Positions 1-8,569 of a stretch of 64,000 bases of DNA are shown piece after piece. The translations under genes and the position numbers were made by a program. Location: assembly GCA_963715625.1 (NCBI GenBank), contig OY970260.1, positions 1,178,001-1,242,000 of the forward strand. Reading direction: 5' to 3'. Within the stretch, counting starts at the first letter, position 1. Each line of letters starts with the position of its first letter. Below the pieces are notes generated by a model, which saw only the letters and a list, made by a program, of their open reading frames with translations, searched no databases and had not been told where the DNA came from. Origin of the DNA: VRUE01 sp963715625 (GTDB taxonomy: Bacteria > Actinomycetota > Thermoleophilia > Solirubrobacterales > 70-9).

Positions 1-375
1 TGCGCCCGGCGAGCGTCTCTCCCGACTGGGCGAGGAGCTCGATCCCGGCCGAGCCGAGCAGGAGGAACCGGCCCGTCTCCCGCCCCTGCCGCCTGCCTTC
101 GTCGATGACCCCCCGCAGCTCCTCGAACAATCCCGGAGCGCGGTGGATCTCGTCGAGGACGACCAACTCGCCGGCGTGGTCGGCGAAGTAGAGCGCCGGC
201 TCGCTCAGGCGGTTGCGATCGGCCTCCGACTCGAGATCCAAGTAGGTGGAGGGGCGGTCCTCGGCAACTGCCAGCGCCAGCGTGGTCTTGCCCACCTGGC
301 GCGGCCCGAGCAAGGCCACCGCGGGGGAATGGCGCAGGACCTCGACGAGCTCGGTCCCGATTCGGCGATCAATCA
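1..375 (-). CDS. AAA ATPase fragment (AAA_14/DUF4143 type), C-terminus outside window
   Basis: The first 125 codons are in the window. The product reads MIDRRIGTELVEVL and then a P-loop, GPRQVGKTTLA (about residues 24-34), and a Walker B strand, LVVLDEIHRAP (about 70-80), followed by RGVIDEGRR and LLLGSAG. This is the layout of stand-alone AAA_14 ATPases that usually end in a DUF4143 domain, a family of unknown role common in actinobacteria and often near toxin-antitoxin genes. ATG at 375 follows a good promoter at 384-411 with a very short leader. The C-terminal domain cannot be seen. Confidence 0.8.
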
Positions 376-383
376 TCCTTGCA

Positions 384-411
384 ATTATAAAGTGCGACTA
401 TAGATTTACAA
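384..411 (-). promoter_or_regulatory. Sigma-70-type promoter of the AAA ATPase gene
   Basis: On the minus strand TTGTAA (406-411) is followed by a 16-nt spacer and a perfect TATAAT (384-389), nine bases before the ATG at 375. The transcript would be leaderless or nearly so. This AT-rich patch stands out in very GC-rich sequence. Confidence 0.65.
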
Positions 412-461
412 GGTAAATAGAAGGTTTGTTGCCTACGGCGCCAGGCTGCCCTGAGCTCTGC

Positions 462-890
462 CTACTGGTTCTGCTCGGCCTGCGCCCGGATGCGGTCCTC
501 CTGCTCGCGCAGCTCCGGCGTGAGCTCCTCGCCGAAGTCGTCAACCTCGAAGACCTGGCGGATCTCGATCTCGCCGGGCTCGTCGTGCGGGTTGGGGCAA
601 CGCTTGATCCACTCGACCGCCTCCTCGAAGGAGTCGACCTGCATCAGCCAGTAGCCGGCGATCAGCTCCTTGGTCTCGGCGAAGGGACCGTCGGTAACGG
701 TGCGCTCGCCGTCGCCGCCGAAGCTGACCCGGGCGCCTTTGGAGGAGGGGTGCAGCCCCTCGCCGGCCAGCATCACCCCGGCCTCGACCATCTCCTCGTT
801 GAACTTTCCCATCGCGGCGAGCATCTCCTCGCTCGGCATCACGCCCGCCTCGGAGTCCTTGTTCGCCTTCACGATCGCCATCACTCTCAT
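462..890 (-). CDS. YciI-family (DGPF-domain) protein
   Basis: 142 residues, the usual length for actinobacterial YciI/DGPF proteins. The motif TDGPF is at about residues 66-70, after a VKANKDSEAG-type first strand, and the middle has GYWLMQVDSFEEAVEW, typical of the alpha/beta dimeric fold. The family resembles a ferredoxin-like enzyme, but no reaction is established for this subgroup; some members sit beside ECF sigma factors. ATG at 890. A single gene between the ATPase and the two-component operon. Confidence 0.85.
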   Translation of the reverse strand: MRVMAIVKANKDSEAGVMPSEEMLAAMGKFNEEMVEAGVMLAGEGLHPSSKGARVSFGGDGERTVTDGPFAETKELIAGYWLMQVDSFEEAVEWIKRCPNPHDEPGEIEIRQVFEVDDFGEELTPELREQEDRIRAQAEQNQ

Positions 891-990
891 CTTGGGCCCT
901 TTCGGTCGTCTTACGGAAACTCGGTGTGCCCGATATTCTCGCCTCTACCCCTTTGACGAACGGGGAATGCCGAAATCGACATGTCCCGCG

Positions 991-1317
991 TCAGCGGGAA
1001 CCGTCCCCCGGCGTCTCCTCGTCAGCGGACTGACCGACCGCGTTGAAGTCGCGGTCGAGCTGAACGTCGGCCTGGCTGCCGTCCGGCGCCGTGACCTCGA
1101 CCTCGTAGTAGCTCTCCTCGTCGCCGGCCTCGGTGTCGGTGACTCTGCCGCCTCCGGTCTGCTCGAGCGCCGCGGCACTCGCCCGGTCCAGCGCCTGGCC
1201 CGAGATCGGCCGCTCCGAGCCGTCCTCGCCGCTGGTGGCAACGGCCACACCGGCACCGCCCGTCGCGAGGGCCAATACGGCTATCCCCGCTGCGATCATT
1301 TTGGTTCGCTTCTTCAC
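991..1317 (-). CDS. Secreted PepSY-like protein
   Basis: 108 residues. The N-terminal signal peptide (KKRTKM, then hydrophobic IAAGIAVLALATGGAGVAVA) should export it. The rest has the PepSY pattern: a helix ALDRASAAALEQTGGGRVTDTE and then strands YYEVEVTAPDGSQADVQLDRDFNAV. PepSY proteins are thought to inhibit peptidases or to act in envelope sensing. GTG start at 1317 follows GGAGGACGAA. It lies 88 bp downstream of the histidine kinase on the same strand, a frequent pairing suggesting it belongs to the signalling operon as sensor partner or target. Confidence 0.75.
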   Translation of the reverse strand: MKKRTKMIAAGIAVLALATGGAGVAVATSGEDGSERPISGQALDRASAAALEQTGGGRVTDTEAGDEESYYEVEVTAPDGSQADVQLDRDFNAVGQSADEETPGDGSR

Positions 1318-1404
1318 TTCGTCCTCCTTGGTTCGGGTTGCAGCGCCGTTTGTACGGGGGGCGGATGAAACGGCGATGAAACGGGCCGTGCGCGGCGGCC
1401 GGGA

Positions 1405-2499
1405 TCAGGCGGCGGGGACCGCGATCCAGACGTCCGCGCCGCCGCCGGGGTCGTTGGCGGCGCCTGGCCGCCCACCGTGAGCGCGGGCGATCGCCGCGAC
1501 TATCGCCAGGCCGAGCCCGCTGCCGCCACGGCCACGCGCCGCATCGGCGCGGCTGAAGCGCTCGAAGGCACGGGGGAGGAACTCGGGGGGGAAGCCGGCG
1601 CCGCGATCGCCGACGTGCAGCTCGACCATTCCGCCGCTCACCGCGGCCCAGAGCCGCACCTCCCCGTCGCCGTGGCGGAGGGCGTTGTCGACCATGCCGG
1701 TCAGCGCCTGCTCCAGGCGGATGCGATCGCCGTTGACCGCGAGCTCCCCGGCTGCGCCGACCGCGAGCAGCCGCCCGGATCCCGAGGCGCGCGCCTCGAA
1801 GCGCTTCGCCATCGCCGCGAACAGCGCCTCGACGCGAACCGGCTCTGCCGCCACCTCCAGGCCGCCCTCCCCGGAGCGAGCGACGACGAGCAGGTCGTCC
1901 GCGAGCTGGGCCAGGCGGTCCACCTCCTCCAAGCCGGATGCGATCGCCGCGCGCAGCTCGGCCTCGCCGCCGCCGTGCCTGAGGGCGAGCTCCAGCTCGG
2001 CCTTGTGCAGCGCCAGCGGCGTCCGCAGCTCATGACTGGCGTCGTCGACGAAGCGCCGCTCGTGCTCGAGCGTGGCCTCGATTCGCGCCAGCATCTCGTT
2101 CAACGTCTGTCCGAGGCGACGCAGCTCGTCGTTCGCCGGCGGCACCGGCAGGCGCTCCTCTGGCCCGCTGGCCGAGATCTCGCTGGCCCGCCGTCGCATC
2201 GCCTCGACCGGCCGCAGCGCCGCCCCCGCCGCGGCGTAGCCGGCCAGCGAGGCGAGCAGCAGCGCCGCCGGGCCGCCGATCAGGAGCAGCGCCGCGAGAT
2301 TGCCCAGCGCCTCGTCGAAGCTCTCTTCCCGCTCGCTCGTCGCCGTCTCGCCGGCGTGGGCCGGAGCGTCCCTGTCCACGGACGCGTCGAGCTCGGCCTC
2401 CAGGCGGAGGTAGACGAAGAGCCCGGCGGCGACCAGGACGAGGGCCATCGCCGCGGTGAAGGCGAGGGTCACGCGCAGGCGAATCGGCACCCGGCTCAC
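1405..2499 (-). CDS. Membrane sensor histidine kinase
   Basis: 364 residues. TM1 about 8-31, short extracytoplasmic loop, TM2 about 68-90, HAMP about 91-145, HisKA with SHELRTPL (H156 is the phospho-acceptor), and HATPase_c with N-box VDNALRHG, G1 DRGAGFPPEF and G2 GSGLGLAIV. It should autophosphorylate and pass phosphate to the regulator just upstream. GTG at 2499 overlaps the regulator stop (GTGA), so the two are translationally coupled. The signal is unknown; the small loop and adjacent PepSY protein suggest envelope or small-ligand sensing. Confidence 0.93.
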   Translation of the reverse strand: MSRVPIRLRVTLAFTAAMALVLVAAGLFVYLRLEAELDASVDRDAPAHAGETATSEREESFDEALGNLAALLLIGGPAALLLASLAGYAAAGAALRPVEAMRRRASEISASGPEERLPVPPANDELRRLGQTLNEMLARIEATLEHERRFVDDASHELRTPLALHKAELELALRHGGGEAELRAAIASGLEEVDRLAQLADDLLVVARSGEGGLEVAAEPVRVEALFAAMAKRFEARASGSGRLLAVGAAGELAVNGDRIRLEQALTGMVDNALRHGDGEVRLWAAVSGGMVELHVGDRGAGFPPEFLPRAFERFSRADAARGRGGSGLGLAIVAAIARAHGGRPGAANDPGGGADVWIAVPAA

Positions 2500-3176
2500 C
2501 GCCCGCCGTCCTCCCGCAGCCGGTAGCCCGCGCCGCGCACGGTCTCGATCGACTCGACCCCGAAGGGGCGGTCAACCTTCGCCCGCAGCAGCCGGATATA
2601 GGCGTCGACGACGTTGGAGCGATTCTCGTACTCGTAGTCCCACGCGTGCTCCAGCAACTGGAAGCGGGAGAGGACCTCCCCCGGTCGCCTCATGAAGATC
2701 TCCAGCAGGGAGAGCTCCTTGGCCGAGAGCGCGATCTCGGTTTTGCCCCGCCAGGCGCGCCGGGTGGCCGGGTCGAGGCGCAGGTCGCCGGCTCGCAGCT
2801 CGGTCGGCCGCTCGGGACGGCCGCGCCGGGCGAGCGCCCGGAGCCGCGCCAGCAGCTCGGCGAACGAGAAGGGCTTGGCCAGGTAGTCGTCGGCGCCGCG
2901 GTCGAGGCCGGCAACGCGGTCGCGGACGCCGTCGCGGGCGGTCAGCATCAAGATCGCCGACCAGACCCCGGCGTCGCGCAGCCGCCCGCAGACCTCGAGG
3001 CCGTCGATGCCCGGCAGCATCAGGTCGAGGACGATCGCGTCGTACTCGACGGCAGTCGCCTTCCACATCGCTTCCTCGCCCTGGCCTGCGACGTCGACGG
3101 CCATGCCCTCCCGCTCGAGCCCGCGCCGGATCAGGCCGGCCATCTTCGCTTCGTCCTCGACGATCAGGACACGCAT
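2496..3176 (-). CDS. OmpR/PhoB-family response regulator
   Basis: 226 residues. Receiver domain with acidic pair EDE near residue 7, phospho-acceptor D51 in VLDLMLPG, and the conserved Lys in LAKPFSFAEL. The C-terminal winged helix has LSAKELSLLEIFMRRPGEVLSR and ends VETVRGAGYRLR, the classic trans_reg_C signature. First gene of the minus-strand operon regulator-kinase-PepSY. It diverges from the lipoprotein gene at 3299, so the 122-bp gap probably holds promoters for both and the lipoprotein may be a target. Confidence 0.95.
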   Translation of the reverse strand: MRVLIVEDEAKMAGLIRRGLEREGMAVDVAGQGEEAMWKATAVEYDAIVLDLMLPGIDGLEVCGRLRDAGVWSAILMLTARDGVRDRVAGLDRGADDYLAKPFSFAELLARLRALARRGRPERPTELRAGDLRLDPATRRAWRGKTEIALSAKELSLLEIFMRRPGEVLSRFQLLEHAWDYEYENRSNVVDAYIRLLRAKVDRPFGVESIETVRGAGYRLREDGGR

Positions 3177-3298
3177 CTGCTCTGGTGCACAGGCTCGCGC
3201 TGGAGGATGAAGGGAGTATGAAAGCTCCCTCGACTTTCACCGCGGTTTCATCGGGGGCCGCGATAACGAGGTCCCGGTCCAGCCCGAAGGGAGACTGC

Positions 3299-4129
3299 AT
3301 GTCGGCGAAACGATCCACTCCAGCGAAGGGAGCCCAGGCTGGGCTCGCCCTCTCGCTCGTTCTGCTCCTTCTCTCCGCAGGCTGCGGCGAGGGCGGCGGC
3401 CAGGCGGACAGCGAGGGGACGGCAGCCGCCGGCCTTCCCCAGGGCGCCGAACGGGTCGATCTGGACCCGGCCGAATTCAGCACGGAGATCGACAATCGCT
3501 ACTGGCCGATGGCGCCGGGATCGCGCTGGACCTACCGGGGGAGCGACGGCGAAGGGGGCGTGCAGCGGGTGGTCGTCACCGTCACCGGCAAGACCAAGCG
3601 GATCGCCAACGGCGTCGAGGCGCGGGTCGTCCACGATGTCGTCAGCGCAGGCGGCGAGCCGGTCGAGGTGACCGACGACTGGTACGCGCAGGACGCCGAG
3701 GGCAACGTCTGGTACATGGGGGAGAGCACCGCCGAGTACGAGAACGGCAGGGTCGTCTCCCGGGCAGGCTCCTGGGAGGCCGGCGTGGACGGCGCCCAGC
3801 CGGGGATCGCGATGCCCGCCGAGCCGAGGCCGGGGCTGGCCTACCGCCAGGAGTACTACGCCGGCGAGGCCGAGGACAGGGCGAAGGTGCTGAGCGTCGA
3901 CGAGCAGGCCGAAGTCCCGTTCGGGCATTTCACCCAGGTCCTCATCACCAAGGACCTGGTGCCGCTGGAGCCGAGGGTGCTCGAGTACAAGCTCTACGCC
4001 CCGGGCGTGGGGCCGGTCCTGACCCTCGACGCCTCAGGCGCATCGGGCCGGGAGGAACTGCTCGCCTTCTCCAGCGCCCTCAACGATGCCGGTAGGCATC
4101 GGCACGATGGGCGACGGCTAGCACGATGA
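3299..4129 (+). CDS. Putative lipoprotein, function unknown
   Basis: 276 residues from ATG 3299, chosen because GAAGGGAG sits just upstream and because a signal peptide follows at once (QAGLALSLVLLLLSAGC); the lipobox LSAGC puts the lipidated Cys near residue 27. The mature part is strand-rich with IDNRYWPMAPGSRWTY, a motif of secreted actinobacterial proteins of unknown function, and ends with a conserved-looking EYKLYAPGVGPV. Divergent from the two-component operon. Its 3' end overlaps the convergent relE-like gene by 50 bp. Confidence 0.8.
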   Translation: MSAKRSTPAKGAQAGLALSLVLLLLSAGCGEGGGQADSEGTAAAGLPQGAERVDLDPAEFSTEIDNRYWPMAPGSRWTYRGSDGEGGVQRVVVTVTGKTKRIANGVEARVVHDVVSAGGEPVEVTDDWYAQDAEGNVWYMGESTAEYENGRVVSRAGSWEAGVDGAQPGIAMPAEPRPGLAYRQEYYAGEAEDRAKVLSVDEQAEVPFGHFTQVLITKDLVPLEPRVLEYKLYAPGVGPVLTLDASGASGREELLAFSSALNDAGRHRHDGRRLAR

Positions 4130-4352
4130 CCGCATGTGCCTTCTCATCCAGCGTGTAGATGACGCGGTAGGGGCCGCGCCGGGTCACCCTGCGGCCCTCC
4201 AGCTCGAAGCGCAGCGGCTTGCCGAGACGTTTCGGGTTGGCCGCGATCGCCGGCAGCAACTCGATGACCGCAGCCGCGTAGCGCTCCGGCAGCCCGCGCA
4301 GCTGGCGCCGGGCGGTGGGCATCACGCGTATGCGCCAAGGGGCTTTGCTCAC
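4080..4352 (-). CDS. RelE/ParE-family toxin
   Basis: 90 residues, normal for RelE. It has the typical path: WRIRVMPTARRQLRGLP, LGKPLRFELEGRRVTRRGPYRVIYTLDE and a final VIVLAVAHRADAYR. RelE toxins cleave mRNA on the ribosome; the Arg-rich centre and terminal histidine region are as in active members. GTG start at 4352 overlaps the TGA of the antitoxin frame (GTGA), the usual antitoxin-first operon. The antitoxin gene has a frameshift. Confidence 0.9.
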   Translation of the reverse strand: MSKAPWRIRVMPTARRQLRGLPERYAAAVIELLPAIAANPKRLGKPLRFELEGRRVTRRGPYRVIYTLDEKAHAVIVLAVAHRADAYRHR

Positions 4353-4634
4353 GCCGCGGCGTCGCGACTGTCCAGCTCGGCCTTCAACTCCTCGAGCGAG
4401 ACGCCCTCCTCGCCGCGCTCCAGCTCAGCTTCGCTCTCGCGTATCTGCCGCATCAGCTCAGGGTCCGAGAGGATCGCCAGCGTCTCCTCGAGGCTCTCCA
4501 GAATCTTCGGGGCTGACGAGCACCGCGGCGGGGCGCCCCTTGCGCGTCACCACGACCCGGTCGTGTTGACCCTCGACTCGGTCGGCGATCTCCGAGAGGT
4601 GCGCCTTGACATACGACAGCGGCAGGGTTTCCAT
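4349..4634 (-). pseudogene. Phd/YefM antitoxin gene with a one-base frameshift
   Basis: From ATG 4634 the frame gives METLPLSYVKAHLSEIADRV and VVVTRKGRPAAVLVSPED, a clear Phd/YefM DNA-binding half, then runs out of family sequence. Dropping one T in the GATTCTGG stretch near 4501-4506 restores LESLEETLAIL, PELMRQIRESEAELERG and EELKAELDS, the toxin-binding half, ending at TGA 4349-4351 in the expected GTGA overlap with the toxin. As written the product is truncated. A sequencing error cannot be excluded. A GTG at 4652 is an alternative, less likely start. Confidence 0.85.
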
Positions 4635-4769
4635 GACCAGAACTATAGTCACATGCGACTCGCCATGCCAAGAAGGTTGGCACCGCCAGAATGCAAACTG
4701 GATTCATTCTCACTAAGCTGCGCCCGGCAGCTCGGTCGTCTCACGCCACCGAGAGAGAGGACGGACCCC

Positions 4770-6434
4770 TTGCTTGAGCCCTTCCAACTCCCCTTCGTGC
4801 AGCGCGGGCTGCTCGAGATCCTGATCCTCGCGATCCCGGCCGGGCTGCTCGGCACCTGGATCGTCCTGCGGGGGCTCGCCTTCTTCTCGCACGCGGTCGG
4901 CACCGCCTCCTTCCCCGGCCTGGTGCTCGCCGACGGCATCGGCTTCGCGGCGCCGCTCGGAGCCTTCGGCGCCGCGATCGCCTTCGCGGCCGGCGCCGCG
5001 GCGCTGCGCGGGCGCCGCTCCGGCCAGGACGCGGCCGTGGCGCTGGTCCTCGTCGGCTGCCTTGCCGCCGGCGTGATCCTCGCCAGCGACGTCTTCGGCT
5101 CGGGCTCGAACATCGAGACGCTGCTGTTCGGCAGCCTGCTCCTGGTCGACGGCGGCGACCTCGTTCTCGCGGGCGCGGTCGCCGCGGCGACGCTCCTCGC
5201 CAGCGCGCTGATCGGGCAGCACTGGCTCCAGGCGGGCTTCGACCCCACGCTTGCCGGATCCGGCGGCCCGAGCAGCCGGCTCTTCGACGCGGCCCTTATC
5301 GCGCTCGTCGCGCTGGCGACCGTCGCGGCCCTGACCGTGGTCGGGGCGCTCCTGGTCACCGCCCTTTTCGTCGTCCCCGCGATCACCGCCCGGCTGCTTA
5401 CCGACCGCCTGCGGACCTGGCAGCTGCTCAGCATCGGCCTGGTCGCCGTGGAGGGCGTGGCCGGGCTGTGGCTGTCGGTGGAAGCGAACGCGCCCCCCGG
5501 GGCGACGATCGCCTGCATCGCCGGTGGGGCCTTCGTCGGGGTCGCGCTCGCCCGCGCGCTGGTGCGCGTCCCGCGGGCCGCCGTGGCCGCGGGCGTGCTC
5601 GGCGCTCTGGCCCTGCTCGGCGCCGGCTGCGGCGCCGGCTCCGGGGACGACGGCGGGGACAAGCTCGTCGTCGTCGCGACCACAACCCAGATCGGCGACT
5701 TCGCCCGCGAGGTCGGCGGCGAGGCGGTCGAGGTGAGCCAGCTCCTGCAGCCCAACAGCGACCCGCACGACTACGAGCCCCGCCCCGGCGCCGAGGCCGA
5801 TGTCGTAGACCTCGGAGCGGTGGCGCCCGTCCACCTGCCCGGCGAGGGCGAGGAGGAGCACCGCGACGACTCCAAGTTCGACCCGCACTGGTGGCATGAC
5901 CCGCGCAACGCCGAGGCCGCGGTGCGCGAGATCGAGCGCTCGCTCGCGGCGGCCGATCCCGCGAGCAAGGCCGAGTTCCAGCGCAACGCCGATGCCTACA
6001 TCGCAGAGCTGAAGGCCTCTGACGCCGGGATCGCTGCCTGCATCGGCTCGGTCCCCGCCTCCCAGCGCAAGCTGGTCACCGACCACGACGCGCTCAGCTA
6101 CTTCGCAAGCCGCTACGGGCTCGAGGTCGTCGGCGCGCTGTTTCCGTCCCAGGCCACTCAGGCACAGCCTTCGGCCAAGGATCTGAGCGAGCTGGCGGAC
6201 ACGATCGAGGCGGAGGAAGTGACGGCGGTCTTCCCAGAGAGCTCGCTCAGCCCCAAGGTGGTGAATGCAATCGCCCGTCAGGCCGGAGTTGCGGTGGGGG
6301 GCACGCTGTACGGCGACACGCTCGGCCCCGAGGGCTCAGACGGCGCCACCTACGTCGAGATGGAGGAGGCAAACGCGGACGCCGTGGTCCGCGGGCTCAC
6401 CGGGGGGCGGCGCGGATGCCGGGCGAGCCCCTGA
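4770..6434 (+). CDS. Zinc/manganese ABC permease fused to a ZnuA-type metal-binding lipoprotein
   Basis: 554 residues in one frame. Residues 1 to about 275 are an ABC-3 (ZnuB/MntB) permease with about eight hydrophobic segments and the family stretch VGALLVTALFVVPAITARLLTDR. About 276-290 form a further hydrophobic segment with lipobox LLGAGC (Cys287). After it begins a ZnuA-like protein: VVVATTTQIGDFAREVGG, PNSDPHDYEPRP, HWWHDPRNAE, TDHDALSYFA, FPESSLSPK. Putative metal ligands are the His of PHDYEP, HWWH and DHDALSYF and the Glu of FPESS. The segment between the first two ligands is about 40 residues, shorter than in typical ZnuA/TroA. TTG start at 4770 follows GAGAGAGAGG. Overlaps the ATPase gene by 19 bp. 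Confidence 0.85.
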   Translation: MLEPFQLPFVQRGLLEILILAIPAGLLGTWIVLRGLAFFSHAVGTASFPGLVLADGIGFAAPLGAFGAAIAFAAGAAALRGRRSGQDAAVALVLVGCLAAGVILASDVFGSGSNIETLLFGSLLLVDGGDLVLAGAVAAATLLASALIGQHWLQAGFDPTLAGSGGPSSRLFDAALIALVALATVAALTVVGALLVTALFVVPAITARLLTDRLRTWQLLSIGLVAVEGVAGLWLSVEANAPPGATIACIAGGAFVGVALARALVRVPRAAVAAGVLGALALLGAGCGAGSGDDGGDKLVVVATTTQIGDFAREVGGEAVEVSQLLQPNSDPHDYEPRPGAEADVVDLGAVAPVHLPGEGEEEHRDDSKFDPHWWHDPRNAEAAVREIERSLAAADPASKAEFQRNADAYIAELKASDAGIAACIGSVPASQRKLVTDHDALSYFASRYGLEVVGALFPSQATQAQPSAKDLSELADTIEAEEVTAVFPESSLSPKVVNAIARQAGVAVGGTLYGDTLGPEGSDGATYVEMEEANADAVVRGLTGGRRGCRASP

Positions 6435-7162
6435 TCGAGGTGGCCGCCCTCGCCGCCGGCTACGACGGCAGGCCCGCGATCTCCGGCGTCACCTTCTCCC
6501 TCGGCGCGGGGGAGAGGATGGCGCTGCTGGGGCCGAACGGGGGCGGCAAGACGACCTTGCTGCGCGCGCTGCTCGCCGAGCTGGCGCCGCTCGCCGGCGA
6601 GCTCCGGGTCGGCGTTCGCTGCGCCACGGTCCCCCAGGCCGAGCGCTCCCAGCTCGACTACCCGGTCTCGGCGCTGGACGTGGCGACGATGGGGGCGCTC
6701 TCGCGCCTGCCGTGGTGGCGCCGCCCGGGCCGCCGCGATCGCGGCGTCGCCCTGGAAGCGCTGGAGCGGGTCGGCCTCGCCGACCTCGCCCATGAGACCT
6801 TCGGCAAGCTCTCCGGCGGCCAGCGCCAGCGGGCCCTGATCGCCCGCAGCCTCGTCCAGGAGGCCCAAGTGCTGCTCCTCGACGAGCCGTTCTCGGGCCT
6901 CGACCGGCCCAGCTCCGAGAGCCTCGAAGCCCTGATCGCCTCGCTTGCCGCCGCGGGCCGGGGCGTCATCGTCGCCACCCACGACCTCGAGCAGGCGCGG
7001 CGCTGGGACACGGTGCTCTGCCTCAACCGCACCCAGGTCGCCGTCGGGCCCCCGGAGGAGGTGCTCGACCTCGGCGTCCTGGAGCGGACCTACGGCGGCG
7101 CGATCGTCGAGCTGCCCGGAGACGGCGGAAGGGCGATCCTGCCGCCCTATCACCACCACTGA
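6416..7162 (+). CDS. znuC: Zinc/manganese ABC transporter ATPase
   Basis: 248 residues. Walker A GPNGGGKTTLL (about 38-48), signature LSGGQRQRALIAR, Walker B VLLLDEPFSGLD, switch His in VATHDLEQARR. Closest in style to ZnuC/MntA ATPases of ABC-3 importers. It should power metal uptake by the permeases on either side. The C-terminal PYHHH is a small His cluster. Start 6416 lies inside the 3' end of the fused permease/binding-protein gene, and the stop is one base before the second permease ATG, so all are one operon. Confidence 0.92.
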   Translation: MPGEPLIEVAALAAGYDGRPAISGVTFSLGAGERMALLGPNGGGKTTLLRALLAELAPLAGELRVGVRCATVPQAERSQLDYPVSALDVATMGALSRLPWWRRPGRRDRGVALEALERVGLADLAHETFGKLSGGQRQRALIARSLVQEAQVLLLDEPFSGLDRPSSESLEALIASLAAAGRGVIVATHDLEQARRWDTVLCLNRTQVAVGPPEEVLDLGVLERTYGGAIVELPGDGGRAILPPYHHH

Positions 7163-7163
7163 G

Positions 7164-8006
7164 ATGCTCGATCCCTTTCAAGACGAGTTCATGCGGCGCG
7201 CGATCGCCGAGATGACCCTGATCGCGATCGCCGGGGGAGCGCTGGGCTGCTGGGTCGTGCTCTACCGCCTCTCCTATGCGGCCGAGTCGTTCGCCCACTC
7301 GATCTTCCCGGGCCTCGTCCTGGCCACCGTCGCGGGGATTCCCCTGCTGCTCGGCGCCGCCCCCGCGGTCCTGATCGCGGCGCTGGCAATCGTCGCGATC
7401 GCTCGGGTGCCGGGGGTGAGCCGCGAGGTCGCGGTCGCGGTCGTCGTCACCACGCTGTTCGGCCTCGGCGTCCTGCTGGCGCTCTCGCCCGACGCCCCGC
7501 CCGGCCTGCAGGGGCTTCTCTTCGGGGACATCCTCGCCCCCTCCGACGGCGACCTGGCCGCGGCGGCGGCGCTGGCGGCCGCGGTGGCCGCCGGCCTCTC
7601 GCTGGTCCACTCCCGTCTCCTGGCCGGGGGCTTCGACCGCGGCGCCGCGCGCTCCCTGGGGGCCGCGCCCGGCAGGACCGAAGCGGTCCTGATGGTGCTG
7701 CTGGCGGCGGCGATCGTGGTCGCGGTCCAGGGGCTCGGCAACCTGCTCGTCGTCGCCGTCTTCGTCGGCCCCGCCGCGGCCGCGCGCCAGCTCACCGAGC
7801 GAATCGCGCCGATGATCGCGCTCGCGATCGGGATCGCCATCCTCTCGGGCCTGGCCGGCCTCTACTGCTCCTACTACCTGGGAACCGCGGGCGGCGCATC
7901 GGTCGCGCTCGCGATCCTCGGCGCCTACCTGCTGTCGCTGCCGGCCGGCCGCCTGCTCGCCTCGACAGCTCCAGGGCGATCCAGGCCGCAGGCTACGATC
8001 GTCTAG
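7164..8006 (+). CDS. Second ABC-3 family metal permease
   Basis: 280 residues, about eight hydrophobic segments, with the family hallmarks SFAHSIFPGLVLA near residue 40 and QGLGNLLVVAVFVGPAAAARQLTERI near 190-215. It starts at ATG 7164, two bases after the ATPase stop. Two permease genes in one operon suggest a heterodimeric channel, as in some ZnuB/MntCD-type systems. The C-terminus TAPGRSRPQATIV is cytoplasmic. Followed ten bases later by the Fur-type regulator. Confidence 0.9.
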   Translation: MLDPFQDEFMRRAIAEMTLIAIAGGALGCWVVLYRLSYAAESFAHSIFPGLVLATVAGIPLLLGAAPAVLIAALAIVAIARVPGVSREVAVAVVVTTLFGLGVLLALSPDAPPGLQGLLFGDILAPSDGDLAAAAALAAAVAAGLSLVHSRLLAGGFDRGAARSLGAAPGRTEAVLMVLLAAAIVVAVQGLGNLLVVAVFVGPAAAARQLTERIAPMIALAIGIAILSGLAGLYCSYYLGTAGGASVALAILGAYLLSLPAGRLLASTAPGRSRPQATIV

Positions 8007-8015
8007 AGGACCCAG

Positions 8016-8462
8016 ATGCCGACCGCCACCGACACCAGCTGGGCCGAGCACGCGCTGGCCACGCTGCAGGCCGCCGGCTTCCGCCGCGGCGGCGCCCGCA
8101 CCGCCGTGGTCGAGGCCCTCGCCCGCCACGACTGCGCGGTGACCGCCCTGCAGCTCGACGACGAGCTGCGCCGCCGCAAGCCGCCGGTCGGCAGGGCCAG
8201 CATCTACCGGGCGCTCGAGCAGTTCGAGGAGCTGGGCCTGGTCTCGCGGCTCGAGATGACGCGCGGGACCGCTGCCTACGAGCGGGTCGAACCCGACGGC
8301 CATCACCACCACCACGCGATCTGCCGCAGCTGCGGCAAGACAGAGACCTTCGAGGACCGCGACCTGGAGCGCGCGATCGGCCGCGTCTCCAACAGCATGT
8401 CCTTCGACGTCTCCGAGCACGATGTCGTCCTGCGCGGCCTCTGCGAGCGCTGCGCGGGCTGA
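8016..8462 (+). CDS. zur: Fur-family metal regulator, probably Zur
   Basis: 148 residues. N-terminal winged helix (LATLQAAGFRRGGARTAVVEAL, then GRASIYRALEQFEELGLVSRLE) and a dimerisation/metal domain with GHHHHHAICRSCGKTETF and a final LCERCAG: two CxxC pairs for the structural zinc and a His cluster for sensing. Last gene of a zinc-type ABC operon, which favours Zur over Fur or PerR. It would repress its own operon when zinc is sufficient. No clear Zur box was found upstream of 4770 by eye. Confidence 0.85.
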   Translation: MPTATDTSWAEHALATLQAAGFRRGGARTAVVEALARHDCAVTALQLDDELRRRKPPVGRASIYRALEQFEELGLVSRLEMTRGTAAYERVEPDGHHHHHAICRSCGKTETFEDRDLERAIGRVSNSMSFDVSEHDVVLRGLCERCAG

Positions 8463-8569
8463 GCCGGCCTCAGCCCGAGTACGAGCCGCGCAAGGCGCGC
8501 CGAGCCCGATCGGATCCCCGCAATCCCAGGCGAAGATGCCAAGAGCTGCACAGGGTATACTGAAGCCGT

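Noticed and set aside
4649..6086. Long minus-strand frames opposite the metal permease/binding protein
   Set aside because: Low-complexity shadow composition, while the plus strand shows clear transporter motifs and ribosome site.
7023..8420. 465-codon minus-strand frame across the permease and Fur-type genes
   Set aside because: Gly/Asp/Arg-rich shadow with no domain; the plus strand has family motifs in both genes.
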